Source: Methylobacterium sp. Leaf108
Lineage (GTDB): Bacteria; Pseudomonadota; Alphaproteobacteria; Rhizobiales; Beijerinckiaceae
Length of the DNA: 64,000 bases
Direction of reading: 5' to 3'
Assembly (NCBI RefSeq): GCF_001423265.1
Contig: NZ_LMND01000012.1
Coordinates: 131,501 to 195,500 of the forward strand
Shown here in pieces: positions 17,607-26,168 of the stretch. A program made the translations under genes and the position numbers. The notes beneath the pieces were generated by a model. The model ran no database searches and had not been told where the DNA came from. It worked only from the letters and a program-made list of their open reading frames with translations. Numbering within the stretch: the first letter of the stretch is position 1; each line of letters opens with the position of its first letter.

Positions 17607-18554
17607 GTGACAGCCCCGCCGGTCGTCGAAGACCGCGTCGCCGATGCGGTGAGCGGGCATTGGGTCGATCGCCGGGCACCACGCCCGGCGCGGCCCTACC
17701 TGCGCCTGGCGCGGATCGACCGGCCGATCGGCTGGTGGCTGCTGCTGCTGCCGTGCTGGTGGTCCTCGGCGCTCGCGGCGATCGCAGCGGGGCGTGCCCT
17801 GCCCGATCCCTGGCACCTTGTCCTGTTCCTCGTGGGTGCCATCGCCATGCGCGGGGCCGGATCCACCTACAACGACATCGCCGACCGCGACCTCGACGCG
17901 CAGGTCGCGCGCACCCGCAACCGCCCTCTCCCCTCCGGGCAGGTCCGGGCGCGACAGGCCGCCGTCTTCCTGGTGGTGCAGGCCCTCGTCGGCCTCGCCG
18001 TGCTGGTGCAGTTCAACGCCGTCGCCATCGCGGTGGGCGTGGCCTCGCTGGTCTCGGTGGCGATCTATCCGTTCATGAAGCGCGTCATGCCGATGCCGCA
18101 GCTCGTCCTCGGGCTGGCGTTCTCCTGGGGCGCGCTGATGGGCTGGGTCGCCCTGTTCGGTGGGCTCCAGGCCCCCGCGCTCCTGCTCTACGGCGGCACC
18201 GTCGCCTGGGTGATCGGCTACGACACGATCTACGCCCTGCAGGACATCGAGGACGACGAGATCGCCGGCATCCGGTCTTCGGCGCGGTTCTTCGGCGAGC
18301 GGGTCAGGCTGGCCGTGGGCCTGTGCTACGGCGCGGCTGCGGCCCTCGTCTTCGCCGCCGGCTGGCAGGCGGGCATGGGCATGGTCGGGGCGCTGGGCGT
18401 CGGCCTGTTCGCCGCCCATCTCGGATGGCAGGTCCGGCGTCTGCGCGCACGCGACGGGCACGGAGCCCTGGGCCTCTTCCGATCCAACCGCGATGCCGGC
18501 CTGATCCTGTTTGCCGGCCTCGCCGCCGATGCGGCCTGGCAGGGTCTTCTCTAA
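17607..18554 (+). CDS. ubiA: 4-hydroxybenzoate polyprenyltransferase UbiA
   Basis: An inner-membrane prenyltransferase of 315 residues that joins the polyprenyl tail to 4-hydroxybenzoate in ubiquinone synthesis. The first Asp-rich motif is NDIADRDLDAQ near residue 89. The second is YDTIYALQDIEDD near 207. Both bind the magnesium-diphosphate substrate. About eight hydrophobic segments are visible, beginning with PIGWWLLLLPCWWSSAL. It starts with GTG at 17607. The unknown minus-strand gene at 18568 is convergent. Confidence 0.94.
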   Translation: MTAPPVVEDRVADAVSGHWVDRRAPRPARPYLRLARIDRPIGWWLLLLPCWWSSALAAIAAGRALPDPWHLVLFLVGAIAMRGAGSTYNDIADRDLDAQVARTRNRPLPSGQVRARQAAVFLVVQALVGLAVLVQFNAVAIAVGVASLVSVAIYPFMKRVMPMPQLVLGLAFSWGALMGWVALFGGLQAPALLLYGGTVAWVIGYDTIYALQDIEDDEIAGIRSSARFFGERVRLAVGLCYGAAAALVFAAGWQAGMGMVGALGVGLFAAHLGWQVRRLRARDGHGALGLFRSNRDAGLILFAGLAADAAWQGLL

Positions 18555-18567
18555 CCTTCACCCGACC

Positions 18568-19080
18568 TCAAGACAGCGCGCCGCCGACGATCTCCGATTC
18601 GCCGCGGTGGATGAGCGGGCGCACGGGAAGCTGACCGGTCTTGCGCCGCACGAGGAAGCGGGGGCGCCGGTTGGTGAGGAACCCGTGGCGGCGACGCGCC
18701 TTGGTGGCCCCGAGGGCGACCGGGCCGATCTGGCGCGACACCGTGGCGAGTTCGCCGTCCTCGCGGACGATCATCCGCGGCAGGCCCGATTTCGCCGACA
18801 CGTCGCGCCACAGCGCCACCACGTCGTCCTCGTCGAACGGGCCGAGGCGGCTGAGGGTGGCGCCGGCGGCATCGACGATCAGCAGGGCGAAGCGATCCTC
18901 GCCGCAGGTCTCGGCATCGCCCGCGGCGAAGCTGAGGGCGATGCCGGCGGGCGTGGCGCTACCGCCGATCCGCCCGAACATCGGCAGCCGCGAGACCACC
19001 GCATCGTGGGCGAGCGGCGCCACATCGTCCTGGACGATTCCGGCCTGGGCGCCGGCGGAGATGGTTGCGAAAGTCTTCAT
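18568..19080 (-). CDS. Conserved-looking hypothetical protein with basic C-terminal tail
   Basis: A 170-residue cytoplasmic protein that I do not recognise. It has a compact beta-rich middle (DRFALLIVDAAGATLSRLG, then DDVVALWRDVS) and a strongly basic segment near residues 126-152 (ATKARRRHGFLTNRRPRF). No signal peptide or membrane segment is visible. The basic tail suggests nucleic-acid or ribosome contact, but this is inference only. It is convergent with ubiA and divergent from the CysQ-like gene across 317 bases. Confidence 0.7.
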   Translation of the reverse strand: MKTFATISAGAQAGIVQDDVAPLAHDAVVSRLPMFGRIGGSATPAGIALSFAAGDAETCGEDRFALLIVDAAGATLSRLGPFDEDDVVALWRDVSAKSGLPRMIVREDGELATVSRQIGPVALGATKARRRHGFLTNRRPRFLVRRKTGQLPVRPLIHRGESEIVGGALS

Positions 19081-19397
19081 CGCGAGTATTGCCTTCTAGC
19101 TCGTGCCGGGCACAGTCGGGCTGTGCGTCATGACAAGAACATTGGCCTCGCAACTCCTCTGTCCTCCTTAAGAGCGACAGTTAAGCGATCGTGGCCGGGG
19201 TGAAAGCGGCCGGAATGCTCAACGGTTCCTTGCCTCGATCCGCGAAACGGGAAGGCACCCGCGGCGCCTGCGATCCTTGTGGCGTCCCCGGCGCCGCCCT
19301 ACAACGCGACGGTAGCCGCCCCGAGTCACGTCGTGACCGGTCTTCGGCCGTTCACGAAAAGCCCTTCAGCCCCACCCCGATCAGTCCCCGGAGCCGC
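19081..19397. other. Gene-free divergent promoter region
   Basis: These 317 bases lie between the starts of the unknown gene at 19080 (minus) and the CysQ-like gene at 19398 (plus), so both promoters should be here. The only structure I see is a weak inverted pair CTTAA/TTAAG near 19157-19176. Confidence 0.4.
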
Positions 19398-20228
19398 ATG
19401 TCCGCCTCGATGTCCCCCGACGCCGCTCGGGCCTTGCTGCCGGCGCTGCGCGAGACGATCCGCGAGGCAGCCGATCTCGCCCTGCCGTTCTTCCAGGCGG
19501 GCGGCCAGACACGGGCACGGATCTGGTCGAAGGCCGGGGGATCGCCGGTGACGGAGGCCGATGTCGCCGTGGACACCTTCCTCAAGATCAGGCTGAGCGG
19601 CCTGCTGCCGGAGGCGGCCTGGCTTTCCGAGGAGACCGCTGACGATGCCGTGCGCCTCGGCAGCGATTTGGTCTGGATCGTCGATCCCATCGACGGCACC
19701 CGGGCCTTCCTGTCCGGCCATCCCGACTGGTCGATCGCCGTGGCGCTCCTGGCCGGCGGCGTACCGGTGCTGGGCTTCGTCCACGCGCCGGTACCGGACC
19801 GGTTCTACGAAGCGGTGGCGGGGGGTGGCGCCACCTGCAACGGCACTCCGATCGCGGCCTCGGCGCAGGCGGACCTCGCCGGCGCCCGGGTCACCGGACC
19901 CAAGCCGATGATCGAGCGGCTGGCACGGGGCGGGACACGGGACGGCGTGAAGCCGCCGATGGTGCAGGTCGACCGCGTGCCGTCGCTGGCGCTGCGCATC
20001 GCGCGGGTCGCGGAAGGCTCGATCGACGTCGGGCTTGTCTCGTCGGATGCCCGTGATTGGGACCTGGCGGCCGCCGATCTGCTTCTCACCGAGGCGGGTG
20101 GCGCTGTCACGGACCCCGGCGGCACCCCGACCGCCTACAACCGCCCGGATCCCGTCCACGGCGAGCTGGTCGCGGTCTGCGGCGGCCTGCGTCACGCCGT
20201 GATCGACGCCTTCGGCCGGCGCATATGA
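19398..20228 (+). CDS. cysQ: 3'(2'),5'-bisphosphate nucleotidase CysQ-like (inositol monophosphatase family)
   Basis: A 276-residue phosphatase. The metal-binding DPIDGTRAFLSGHPDW motif lies near residue 95, SEETADD near 75, and the C-terminal metal site DARDWDLAAADLLLTEAGG near 215. Members of the CysQ branch hydrolyse 3'-phosphoadenosine 5'-phosphate from sulfate assimilation; other branches act on inositol or histidinol phosphate, so the substrate is probable rather than certain. GGAG stands just before the ATG at 19398; the frame upstream is open but has no ribosome site. Confidence 0.85.
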   Translation: MSASMSPDAARALLPALRETIREAADLALPFFQAGGQTRARIWSKAGGSPVTEADVAVDTFLKIRLSGLLPEAAWLSEETADDAVRLGSDLVWIVDPIDGTRAFLSGHPDWSIAVALLAGGVPVLGFVHAPVPDRFYEAVAGGGATCNGTPIAASAQADLAGARVTGPKPMIERLARGGTRDGVKPPMVQVDRVPSLALRIARVAEGSIDVGLVSSDARDWDLAAADLLLTEAGGAVTDPGGTPTAYNRPDPVHGELVAVCGGLRHAVIDAFGRRI

Positions 20229-20328
20229 AAACCGCCACACTTTGCGGTGCGGCGGCGATGGTCGTTGCTATCGTATCGTGAAGGATCGGTCGCTACGCGT
20301 CGGGCTAGGCTTTTAGGGCCGAGCCTGC

Positions 20329-20352
20329 ACGGACGGTGACATCACCGTCCGT
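20329..20352. terminator. Hairpin between convergent genes
   Basis: The arms ACGGACGGTGA (20329-20339) and TCACCGTCCGT (20342-20352) are perfectly complementary, with a tiny loop. It lies between the CysQ-like stop and the stop of the small minus-strand gene. It has no T run, but its position suggests a bidirectional transcription end. Confidence 0.6.
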
Positions 20353-20367
20353 CGGGCGTCCCGTCGA

Positions 20368-20619
20368 TCAGGCCCGGACGCTTTCGCGCAGGGCGATCGC
20401 GGAAGGGGCGAGCCCGAAACGCTCGGCCAGATGCCACCGCAGTTCACGAGGCGAATGATAGTTGTAGGACCGATCGATCCGATCGGTGAGGTCGACGGCG
20501 CCATCGTTCAGGCTTTTCACGTCACCGGTCCGCGCCTGTTTCAGGCGGGCCACTTTGAAGGTAACCGCATCGGTCACGGGCGAACGCGCTCCGCGCTGGC
20601 GGGTGTATTCGAACAGCAT
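20368..20619 (-). CDS. Small hypothetical protein
   Basis: An 83-residue frame rich in charged residues, with VTFKVARLKQARTG and YNYHSPRELRWHLAERFGL. I do not recognise it. No ribosome site is obvious before the ATG. A second small frame, 20574-20711 on the same strand (45 residues, starting MAHTTDDIQANLERVARG), overlaps its start and could be coupled to it. Confidence 0.45.
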   Translation of the reverse strand: MLFEYTRQRGARSPVTDAVTFKVARLKQARTGDVKSLNDGAVDLTDRIDRSYNYHSPRELRWHLAERFGLAPSAIALRESVRA

Positions 20620-20813
20620 GTTGTTGTGTGTTGGCTTTCAGGTGTCCTAGGAGGTCGCCCTCGGGCGACTCGCTCCAGATTTGCTTGGATATCGTCTGTC
20701 GTATGTGCCATCCGGCAACGATCTCCCACGGGAGAAGGTCGTCGGAAAGCGGAGACCGGTCTTATCATCCGGCGTGGTGACGCCAGCCCGATGGGCACGA
20801 CGTCGGAGGGGCC

Positions 20814-21023
20814 TCAGGCCGCCTGGAGGTTTCCAGCCGAATCCTTGCCGCTGCGCTTGTCCGTCTGGATCTCGTAGGAGATCTTCTGGCCCTCGACGAG
20901 GTTGCGCATGCCAGCCCGCTCGACTGCGGAGATGTGAACGAACACATCCTTGCCGCCGTCATCCGGCTGAATGAAGCCGTAGCCCTTGGTCTCGTTGAAC
21001 CACTTAACAGTGCCGGTATTCAC
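20814..21023 (-). CDS. Cold-shock domain protein
   Basis: A 69-residue CspA-type single-stranded nucleic-acid binding protein. The RNP1 motif KGYGFIQPD and RNP2 motif VFVHISAVE are intact. It starts with GTG at 21023, with GAGG eight bases upstream; the longer frame would wrongly add about 49 residues. Members melt RNA secondary structure and often respond to cold or growth phase. The alphaproteobacterial subgroup has the tail [19 protein letters not shown] seen here. Confidence 0.93.
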   Translation of the reverse strand: MNTGTVKWFNETKGYGFIQPDDGGKDVFVHISAVERAGMRNLVEGQKISYEIQTDKRSGKDSAGNLQAA

Positions 21024-21312
21024 GAATAAAACCTCGTATCGTTCACGTCCCCACCGTGGTGGCTCATCGCTGAGCGTCGCACGCCAGGGTATTTTCAGTC
21101 CTGCGGGAACAGCTAAGGTCTCGCACGCCGGCTGAGACAGGCGACCGCTCGACCTCGGCCCGCTACCCACTACTTAGGCTGAGGATGCGGCGGCAACAAG
21201 GCGTTTCGCCTGCATCCGCTGCCGCAGCCCCCCGAAACCCCGCAACCGGCCCCTGTGTTCTTCGCGCCCGGCTGTGCATATAAGAGTTCGGCCCCAGGCA
21301 GTTAGGCGATCC

Positions 21313-21702
21313 ATGGCGGGTATTTCGGTTTCCCTCGAAGGCGCGAACATCCAGCTCTCCTTCCAGAAGGACGAGCAATCGACCGCCGTCGTGATGGACG
21401 CGCGGGCGGCCCGCGCCCTGGTGCGGGCGGTCGGCCATCTCCTCACCGCCATCGACGAACCGGACGACGCCGACACGATCGAGGACCTGAGCGACGAGGA
21501 CATCGCCATGCTCGAGGTGACCTCGTCGGTGATCGAGGTGGGGACCGACGACAAGGGCCAAGCCGTCGTCGCCCTGCAGGCAGGTGCGCTGCCGCCTTTT
21601 CAACTGCGCCTGACGGACGAAGAGGCCCGTCACGTCGCGACGAGCCTCTCGGAGATTCTGAGTGCCCCGCGCGACGTTCGCGCCTCGCACGGGGACCATT
21701 GA
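21313..21702 (+). CDS. Hypothetical protein with two copies of an EAR-helix module
   Basis: A 129-residue acidic protein. It appears to hold two copies of one module, a beta hairpin followed by an amphipathic helix. The first copy ends MDARAARALVRAVGHLLTA, the second LTDEEARHVATSLSEIL. The 72-residue protein at 30811 has the same module once (LDPVEARHLARALLAAA). I do not recognise a named family. AGG stands seven bases before the ATG at 21313; an upstream ATG at 21274 lacks such a site. It is divergent from the cold-shock gene. Confidence 0.75.
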   Translation: MAGISVSLEGANIQLSFQKDEQSTAVVMDARAARALVRAVGHLLTAIDEPDDADTIEDLSDEDIAMLEVTSSVIEVGTDDKGQAVVALQAGALPPFQLRLTDEEARHVATSLSEILSAPRDVRASHGDH

Positions 21703-21709
21703 CGGGCGC

Positions 21710-21928
21710 CTACATTCTCACGCCGGGATCTGTCGGACCGCCGGGCAGGTAGTCCGGCTCGGAACCGGGGCCGCCGGGTTCGCCAATGCCGGGGTCGTCC
21801 ACCGGGTAGGGAGACCGGGGGCCGGTCGGCCCGATGTCGGGGTCCTGGTCGGGGGGCGGTGGCATCGGCAGGTCGCCGGGGATGCCGCCGGGCAGGGGCT
21901 CTGGGATCGGTAGGCCTGGGTTGGCCAT
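21710..21928 (-). CDS. Small proline-rich protein
   Basis: A 72-residue protein almost wholly of Pro, Gly, Asp and Glu (for example LPMPPPPDQDPDIGP), so it is surely disordered. An excellent AGGAGG ribosome site stands before the ATG at 21928, which is the main reason to believe it. Similar short Pro-rich proteins occur in other Rhizobiales with no known function. Confidence 0.7.
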   Translation of the reverse strand: MANPGLPIPEPLPGGIPGDLPMPPPPDQDPDIGPTGPRSPYPVDDPGIGEPGGPGSEPDYLPGGPTDPGVRM

Positions 21929-22096
21929 GGATTACCTCCTCTCGATCCGGGGTTGTGCGGGGTCAACCGATGCCCGCCGCAGGGGTTCCCGATTCGCGGC
22001 TCGCGAGCGCCGGTGCCCCGACCCGCCAGTCTCCTCGCCCGACCGCGGATTGGGCTCCGGATCAGGGCTCGGTCTGCACCAGACGCCGGAACGCGA

Positions 22097-22126
22097 AAGG
22101 GCCGGCCCCTCTCGGAGCCGGCCCTT
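22097..22126 (-). terminator. Hairpin after the small secreted gene
   Basis: The arms AAGGGCCGGC (22097-22106) and GCCGGCCCTT (22117-22126) pair perfectly around a ten-base loop. On the minus strand three Ts follow the stem, so a weak terminator for the gene ending at 22156 is likely. Confidence 0.65.
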
Positions 22127-22155
22127 CACCCGGAGATGATCGAGGGCGATTTGGC

Positions 22156-22455
22156 TCAGCGAGCCGGGCCGCCCGAGGTGTTGCCGGTGTTGGGGACGGT
22201 GCGGTTGTTCTGGTCGGCGTTGCCGCCCTTGGCCGAATCGCCAGCACCCATGCCGGCCGCACCGGGAGCGACAGGCGCCGCGTCCGGATTGGGAGCCATG
22301 CCACGGGTCGAGGGATTGTCGATCGGACCGCGGGTGGTGCTGCCGGCCTGCGGAACCGCCCGCTCAGGCTGGCTCACGTTGCCCGAGGGCGACTGGGCGA
22401 GGACCGGGGTCGCCGCAACGAGGGCAGAAGCGATCACGAAAGAAGTCAGACGCAT
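22156..22455 (-). CDS. Small secreted low-complexity protein
   Basis: A 99-residue protein with a signal peptide (MRLTSFVIASALVAATPVLA) and a mature part rich in Gly, Pro, Asn and Ala that looks unstructured (ADQNNRTVPNTGNTSGG). AAGGA stands nine bases before the ATG at 22455. It is probably periplasmic or exported. Function is unknown. A terminator hairpin follows. Confidence 0.75.
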   Translation of the reverse strand: MRLTSFVIASALVAATPVLAQSPSGNVSQPERAVPQAGSTTRGPIDNPSTRGMAPNPDAAPVAPGAAGMGAGDSAKGGNADQNNRTVPNTGNTSGGPAR

Positions 22456-22727
22456 CGGTAGGGTCCTTAACGGTCGAACGGGCCACCCTGAAACGCACGA
22501 CAGCGTTTCCCCTGTGGCATCGCGGCAAGAACGATCCCGGCAGGGCCGTTGTTCCCCCCGTGACAGAACATCGGGCGTCGGCGTCAAGATCGCGGTCCGC
22601 CTGAAACACCCCACGAAGTGCGAAACTCGCCGGAGACCTGATTGCATCGTCCCGCGTGGTGTTCCCGGGCACGGAAAGCCTTGACGACCCAGGGGCCTGA
22701 CCTTGGATCGGCCGCGCCCCGAGCCGA

Positions 22728-24092
22728 TCAGCCGGCCGTCTGCGCGTCGAGGCCGCCTTCTTCCAGGAAACGCTCGAGCCAGTGGATGTCGTAGGCCCCG
22801 GCCTGCACCTCGGCATTGCGCACGAGGGTGCGGAACAGGGGCAGCGTGGTGTCGACCCCGTCCACCACGAACTCGTCCAGCGCCCGGCGCAGGCGCATCA
22901 GGCACTCGTTGCGGGTCCGCCCGTGGACGATGAGCTTGCCGATGAGCGAATCGTAGTGCGGCGGGATGCGGTAGCCCTGGAACACCGCCGAATCGACCCT
23001 GACCCCGAGGCCGCCCGGGGGATGGAAATAGGTGATCAGGCCGGGCGAGGGCCGGAAGGTGGCCGGGTGCTCGGCGTTGATCCGGCATTCGATGGCGTGG
23101 CCGGAGACCGAGATGTCGTCCTGCGTCACCGACAGCGGCAGGCCGGCCGCCACCCGGATCTGTTCGTTGACGAGATCGATGCCGGTGATCATCTCGGTCA
23201 CCGGATGCTCGACCTGGATGCGGGTGTTCATCTCGATGAAGTAGAAGCGCCCGTCCTCGTAGAGGAACTCGACTGTGCCGGCGCCGAGGTAGCGCAGTTC
23301 CTGCATCGCGCGGGCGCAGATGCCGCCGATCTCTTCGCGCACGCCCGCGTCGATCACGGGCGAGCCGCCCTCCTCCCAGACCTTCTGGTGGCGGCGCTGC
23401 AAGGAGCAGTCGCGCTCGGCCAGATGCACGGCGTTGCCCTGCCCGTCGCCCAGCACCTGCACCTCGATGTGGCGCGGCGTCGTCAGATACTTCTCGAGGT
23501 AGACCGCGTCGTCGCCGAAGGCGGCCTTGGCCTCGGTGCGGGCGAGGTTCAGGGCCTCCTCGAGTTCGGCCTCCGATTGCGCCACCTTCATGCCGCGACC
23601 GCCGCCGCCGGAGGCCGCCTTGACGAGGACGGGATAGCCGATCTCGGCGGCGACACGCTTGGCCTCGTCGGTGTCGGTGATACCGCCCTCGGAACCCGGC
23701 ACGCAGGGGATGCCGAGGCGCTTGGCCGTGCGCTTGGCCTCGATCTTGTCACCCATGATGCGGATATGCTCGGCCTTCGGCCCGATGAAGCCGATGCCGT
23801 GGTGGGCCAGCACCTCGGCGAAGCGCGCGTTCTCGGAGAGGAAGCCGTAGCCCGGATGGACCGCGTCCGCCCCGGTGATCTCGCAGGCCGCGATGATGGA
23901 GGGGATGTTGAGGTAGCTGTCGCGGGCGGACGGCGGCCCGATGCAGACGCTCTCGTCGGCCAGGCGCACATGCATGGCATCGGCATCGGCGGTGGAATGC
24001 ACGGCCACCGTGGCGATACCGAGCTCCTTGGCCGCCCTCAGGATCCGCAGGGCGATCTCGCCCCGGTTGGCGATCAGGATTTTCTCGAACAT
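22728..24092 (-). CDS. accC: Acetyl-CoA carboxylase, biotin carboxylase subunit
   Basis: A 454-residue ATP-grasp enzyme that carboxylates biotin on AccB, the first half-reaction of malonyl-CoA formation for fatty acid synthesis. It begins [20 protein letters not shown]. It carries [15 protein letters not shown], the Gly-rich ATP loop [13 protein letters not shown], and [14 protein letters not shown] with catalytic residues. A GTG at 24107 overlaps the accB stop as GTGA and would add five residues; I use the ATG at 24092. Order on the minus strand is aroQ, accB, accC, typical of alphaproteobacteria. Confidence 0.97.
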   Translation of the reverse strand: MFEKILIANRGEIALRILRAAKELGIATVAVHSTADADAMHVRLADESVCIGPPSARDSYLNIPSIIAACEITGADAVHPGYGFLSENARFAEVLAHHGIGFIGPKAEHIRIMGDKIEAKRTAKRLGIPCVPGSEGGITDTDEAKRVAAEIGYPVLVKAASGGGGRGMKVAQSEAELEEALNLARTEAKAAFGDDAVYLEKYLTTPRHIEVQVLGDGQGNAVHLAERDCSLQRRHQKVWEEGGSPVIDAGVREEIGGICARAMQELRYLGAGTVEFLYEDGRFYFIEMNTRIQVEHPVTEMITGIDLVNEQIRVAAGLPLSVTQDDISVSGHAIECRINAEHPATFRPSPGLITYFHPPGGLGVRVDSAVFQGYRIPPHYDSLIGKLIVHGRTRNECLMRLRRALDEFVVDGVDTTLPLFRTLVRNAEVQAGAYDIHWLERFLEEGGLDAQTAG

Positions 24093-24103
24093 GTGGGCGC
24101 CCG

Positions 24104-24577
24104 TCACTCGATCACGAGGAGCGGCTCGCCGAACTCGACCGGCTGGCCGTCCTCGACGAAGATCGCGGTGACGGTGCCGGCGCGCGGCGCGACGATCTCG
24201 TTGAAGGTCTTCATCGCTTCGATGAGCAGCAGCTTCTCGCCCGCGGCGACCACCGAGCCGACGTCGACGAAGGCCTTGGCGTCCGGCGACGGCCGCCGAT
24301 AGGCGGTGCCCACCATCGGCGACGGGAGCGCACCCGGATGCGCGGCCGCCGGCTTGGAGCGCTCGGCACCCGGCCCTGCCAGGGGCGGCGGGGGCGGCGC
24401 GGGGGCGAGGGCCACGGGTGCCGGCGCGGCGACCTGGACCTGGACCGGCTCGATCCGGCGGACCACGCGGATGCGCAGGTCGCCTTTCTCGATCTCGATC
24501 TCGGTGAGGTCGGTCTCGGTGACGAGATGGGCGAGCACGCGCACGAGCTCGGGGTCGAAGGGATCGTTCTTGGACAT
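24104..24577 (-). CDS. accB: Acetyl-CoA carboxylase, biotin carboxyl carrier subunit
   Basis: A 157-residue carrier protein. The N-terminal part ([20 protein letters not shown]) is followed by a Pro/Ala-rich flexible linker ([13 protein letters not shown]) and the C-terminal biotinyl domain. The biotin-accepting lysine lies in [10 protein letters not shown]; Thr after the Lys instead of Met is common in this class. It shuttles carboxybiotin between AccC and the carboxyltransferase. The start at 24577 is 16 bases past the aroQ stop; the longer frame has no family support. Confidence 0.96.
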   Translation of the reverse strand: MSKNDPFDPELVRVLAHLVTETDLTEIEIEKGDLRIRVVRRIEPVQVQVAAPAPVALAPAPPPPPLAGPGAERSKPAAAHPGALPSPMVGTAYRRPSPDAKAFVDVGSVVAAGEKLLLIEAMKTFNEIVAPRAGTVTAIFVEDGQPVEFGEPLLVIE

Positions 24578-24593
24578 CGGGTCGGTCTTGGAC

Positions 24594-25058
24594 TCAGGCG
24601 AGAGTGGGGGAGGCGGCGGCGCGCGCCGCGATGATGTGCGCCAGGGCGTCGAGGCCCAGCGCATAGCTATGGGGGCCGAACCCGCAGATCACCCCGGCGC
24701 AGACGGGGGCGATCAGCGAGACGTGCCGGAAGGCCTCGCGGGCGTGGACGTTGGAGAGATGCACCTCGACGGCGACGACGCCGCTGCCGGCGATGGCGTC
24801 GCGAAGGGCGATCGACGTGTGGGTGTAGGCGGCCGCGTTGATGAGAACCCCGGCGCCGGCCCGGCCGGCGGCCTGGACCAGGCCGACGAGATCGCCTTCG
24901 CAGTTGGTCTGGTGGAAGCCGAGCGCGACCCCGAGCGCGTCGGCGCGCAGGCGCAGGTCACGCTCGATGTCGGCGAGGGTAGCGCTGCCGTAGATCCCGG
25001 GCTCGCGCGTGCCGAGCAGATTGAGGTTGGGTCCGTTGAGGACGTGGATCGGGATCAT
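24594..25058 (-). CDS. aroQ: 3-dehydroquinate dehydratase, type II
   Basis: A 154-residue enzyme of the shikimate pathway that converts 3-dehydroquinate to 3-dehydroshikimate. The start [20 protein letters not shown] holds the flexible active-site loop, with catalytic Tyr in [20 protein letters not shown] and [17 protein letters not shown] complete the family pattern. It forms the first gene of the aroQ-accB-accC run. A longer frame to 25100 adds residues not expected in the family. Confidence 0.96.
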   Translation of the reverse strand: MIPIHVLNGPNLNLLGTREPGIYGSATLADIERDLRLRADALGVALGFHQTNCEGDLVGLVQAAGRAGAGVLINAAAYTHTSIALRDAIAGSGVVAVEVHLSNVHAREAFRHVSLIAPVCAGVICGFGPHSYALGLDALAHIIAARAAASPTLA

Positions 25059-25096
25059 GACGTCGCGTTCAGGAGCGGTCGGGCGGACTGGCGCCG

Positions 25097-25156
25097 CCAC
25101 GCCGGGCGGTCCCGGCGTGGATCGGTGAGGCGGGCGCGGGCCGGAAAGGCCGGCCC
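25097..25156. terminator. Two GC-rich hairpins between the DsbA-like gene and aroQ
   Basis: One hairpin has arms GGGCCGG (25138-25144) and CCGGCCC (25150-25156), close after the DsbA-like stop. The other has perfect arms CCACGCCGGG (25097-25106) and CCCGGCGTGG (25111-25120) with a four-base loop. Neither has a T run. They probably mark the end of the DsbA-like transcript. Confidence 0.55.
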
Positions 25157-25176
25157 CGCCGCGGAGCGAGCGGGGA

Positions 25177-25968
25177 TCAGCAGCTCGCGTGGCCGCACTG
25201 GCGCACGTCGGCGATGGTCTTGCGGATCGGCTCGATGCCGACGGCGCCGGGGATGATCTCGTCGCCGATGACGAAGGCGGGCGTGCCCGAGAGGCCGAGC
25301 TTGTCGCCCAGGCCCACGTTCTCGGCGAGCGCGGCCTTCACCTCGGCCCCTTGCGCGTCCTTGGCGAGACGGGCGACGTCGAGGCCCATCTCCTTGGCCA
25401 CCGCCATCGCCTTCTCGGCGGTCACCCGGCCCTTGCTCTCCAGGAGCTTGGTGTGGAACTCGAACAGCTTGTCGCCCTTCAGCTGCTGCTTGGCGGCCAG
25501 CGAGATCTTGCTCGCCTCCAGCGATTCGGCGCCGAGCACGGGGAAGTCCTTGAGGACGACGCGCAGCTTGGGGTCCGACTTGATCAGCGCCTGGATGTCG
25601 GTCAGCGCCTTGCGGCAATAGCCGCAGTTGTAGTCGAAGAACTCGACCAGGGTGACGTCGCCGTTGGGATTGCCGGCCACGACGCTGTGGGGCGAATTGA
25701 CGAGGGCTTCGCGGGACTCCTTGAGAGCCGCGCCCTGCGCGAGCTTCTGGGTCTCCTGGGCGCGACGCTCGCCCTCGGCGATGGCCTCCTGCAGCACGTC
25801 CGGATTCTTGACGAGGTAGTCCTTGATGATCGCCTCGATGGCCTGGCGCTGGCCGTCGTTGAAGACGCTCGTCCCGGCCTGCGGCGTCGTCTGGGCCGAT
25901 GCCGCGGAGGCGGCGAGGACGAGCGGGCCGGCGACGAAGGCGGCGATGAGGGAACGGGGCAGCGTCAT
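25177..25968 (-). CDS. DsbA-family thiol-disulfide oxidoreductase, periplasmic
   Basis: A 263-residue protein with a signal peptide (SLIAAFVAGPLVLAASAASA). A helical N-terminal segment carries DYLVKNPDVLQEAI. The thioredoxin-fold domain has the redox motif CGYC at 115-118 in EFFDYNCGYCRK, and the cis-Pro loop is SGTPAFVIG. This is the Com1/BdbD/ScsC-like branch, which oxidises or isomerises disulfides in the periplasm. Unusually, it ends in QCGHASC, two extra cysteines at 258 and 263. The start at 25968 gives a normal signal peptide. Confidence 0.9.
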   Translation of the reverse strand: MTLPRSLIAAFVAGPLVLAASAASAQTTPQAGTSVFNDGQRQAIEAIIKDYLVKNPDVLQEAIAEGERRAQETQKLAQGAALKESREALVNSPHSVVAGNPNGDVTLVEFFDYNCGYCRKALTDIQALIKSDPKLRVVLKDFPVLGAESLEASKISLAAKQQLKGDKLFEFHTKLLESKGRVTAEKAMAVAKEMGLDVARLAKDAQGAEVKAALAENVGLGDKLGLSGTPAFVIGDEIIPGAVGIEPIRKTIADVRQCGHASC

Positions 25969-26168
25969 GTGTCCTCGGCTTCTGGTCGCGGCAGGTGGCG
26001 TGGCGCCCCGCCTTTGGATGCGTCGGTAGTGCCGGGGTTAGGCGTTTTCGCGGCGCCCGGTCAAATCACCTTGCCGTCCGCGCGCCCGGCCATCGCAGCT
26101 CCGGGCGAACGGCGCGGGATACGCCGCGGGTGCTTGGATCGTCGCGCGAATGGCGCGATAGCTGCGCC

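Noticed and set aside
22782..24302. A 506-residue plus-strand frame across accC and accB
   Set aside because: Antisense shadow of accC, whose ATP-grasp motifs are unmistakable.
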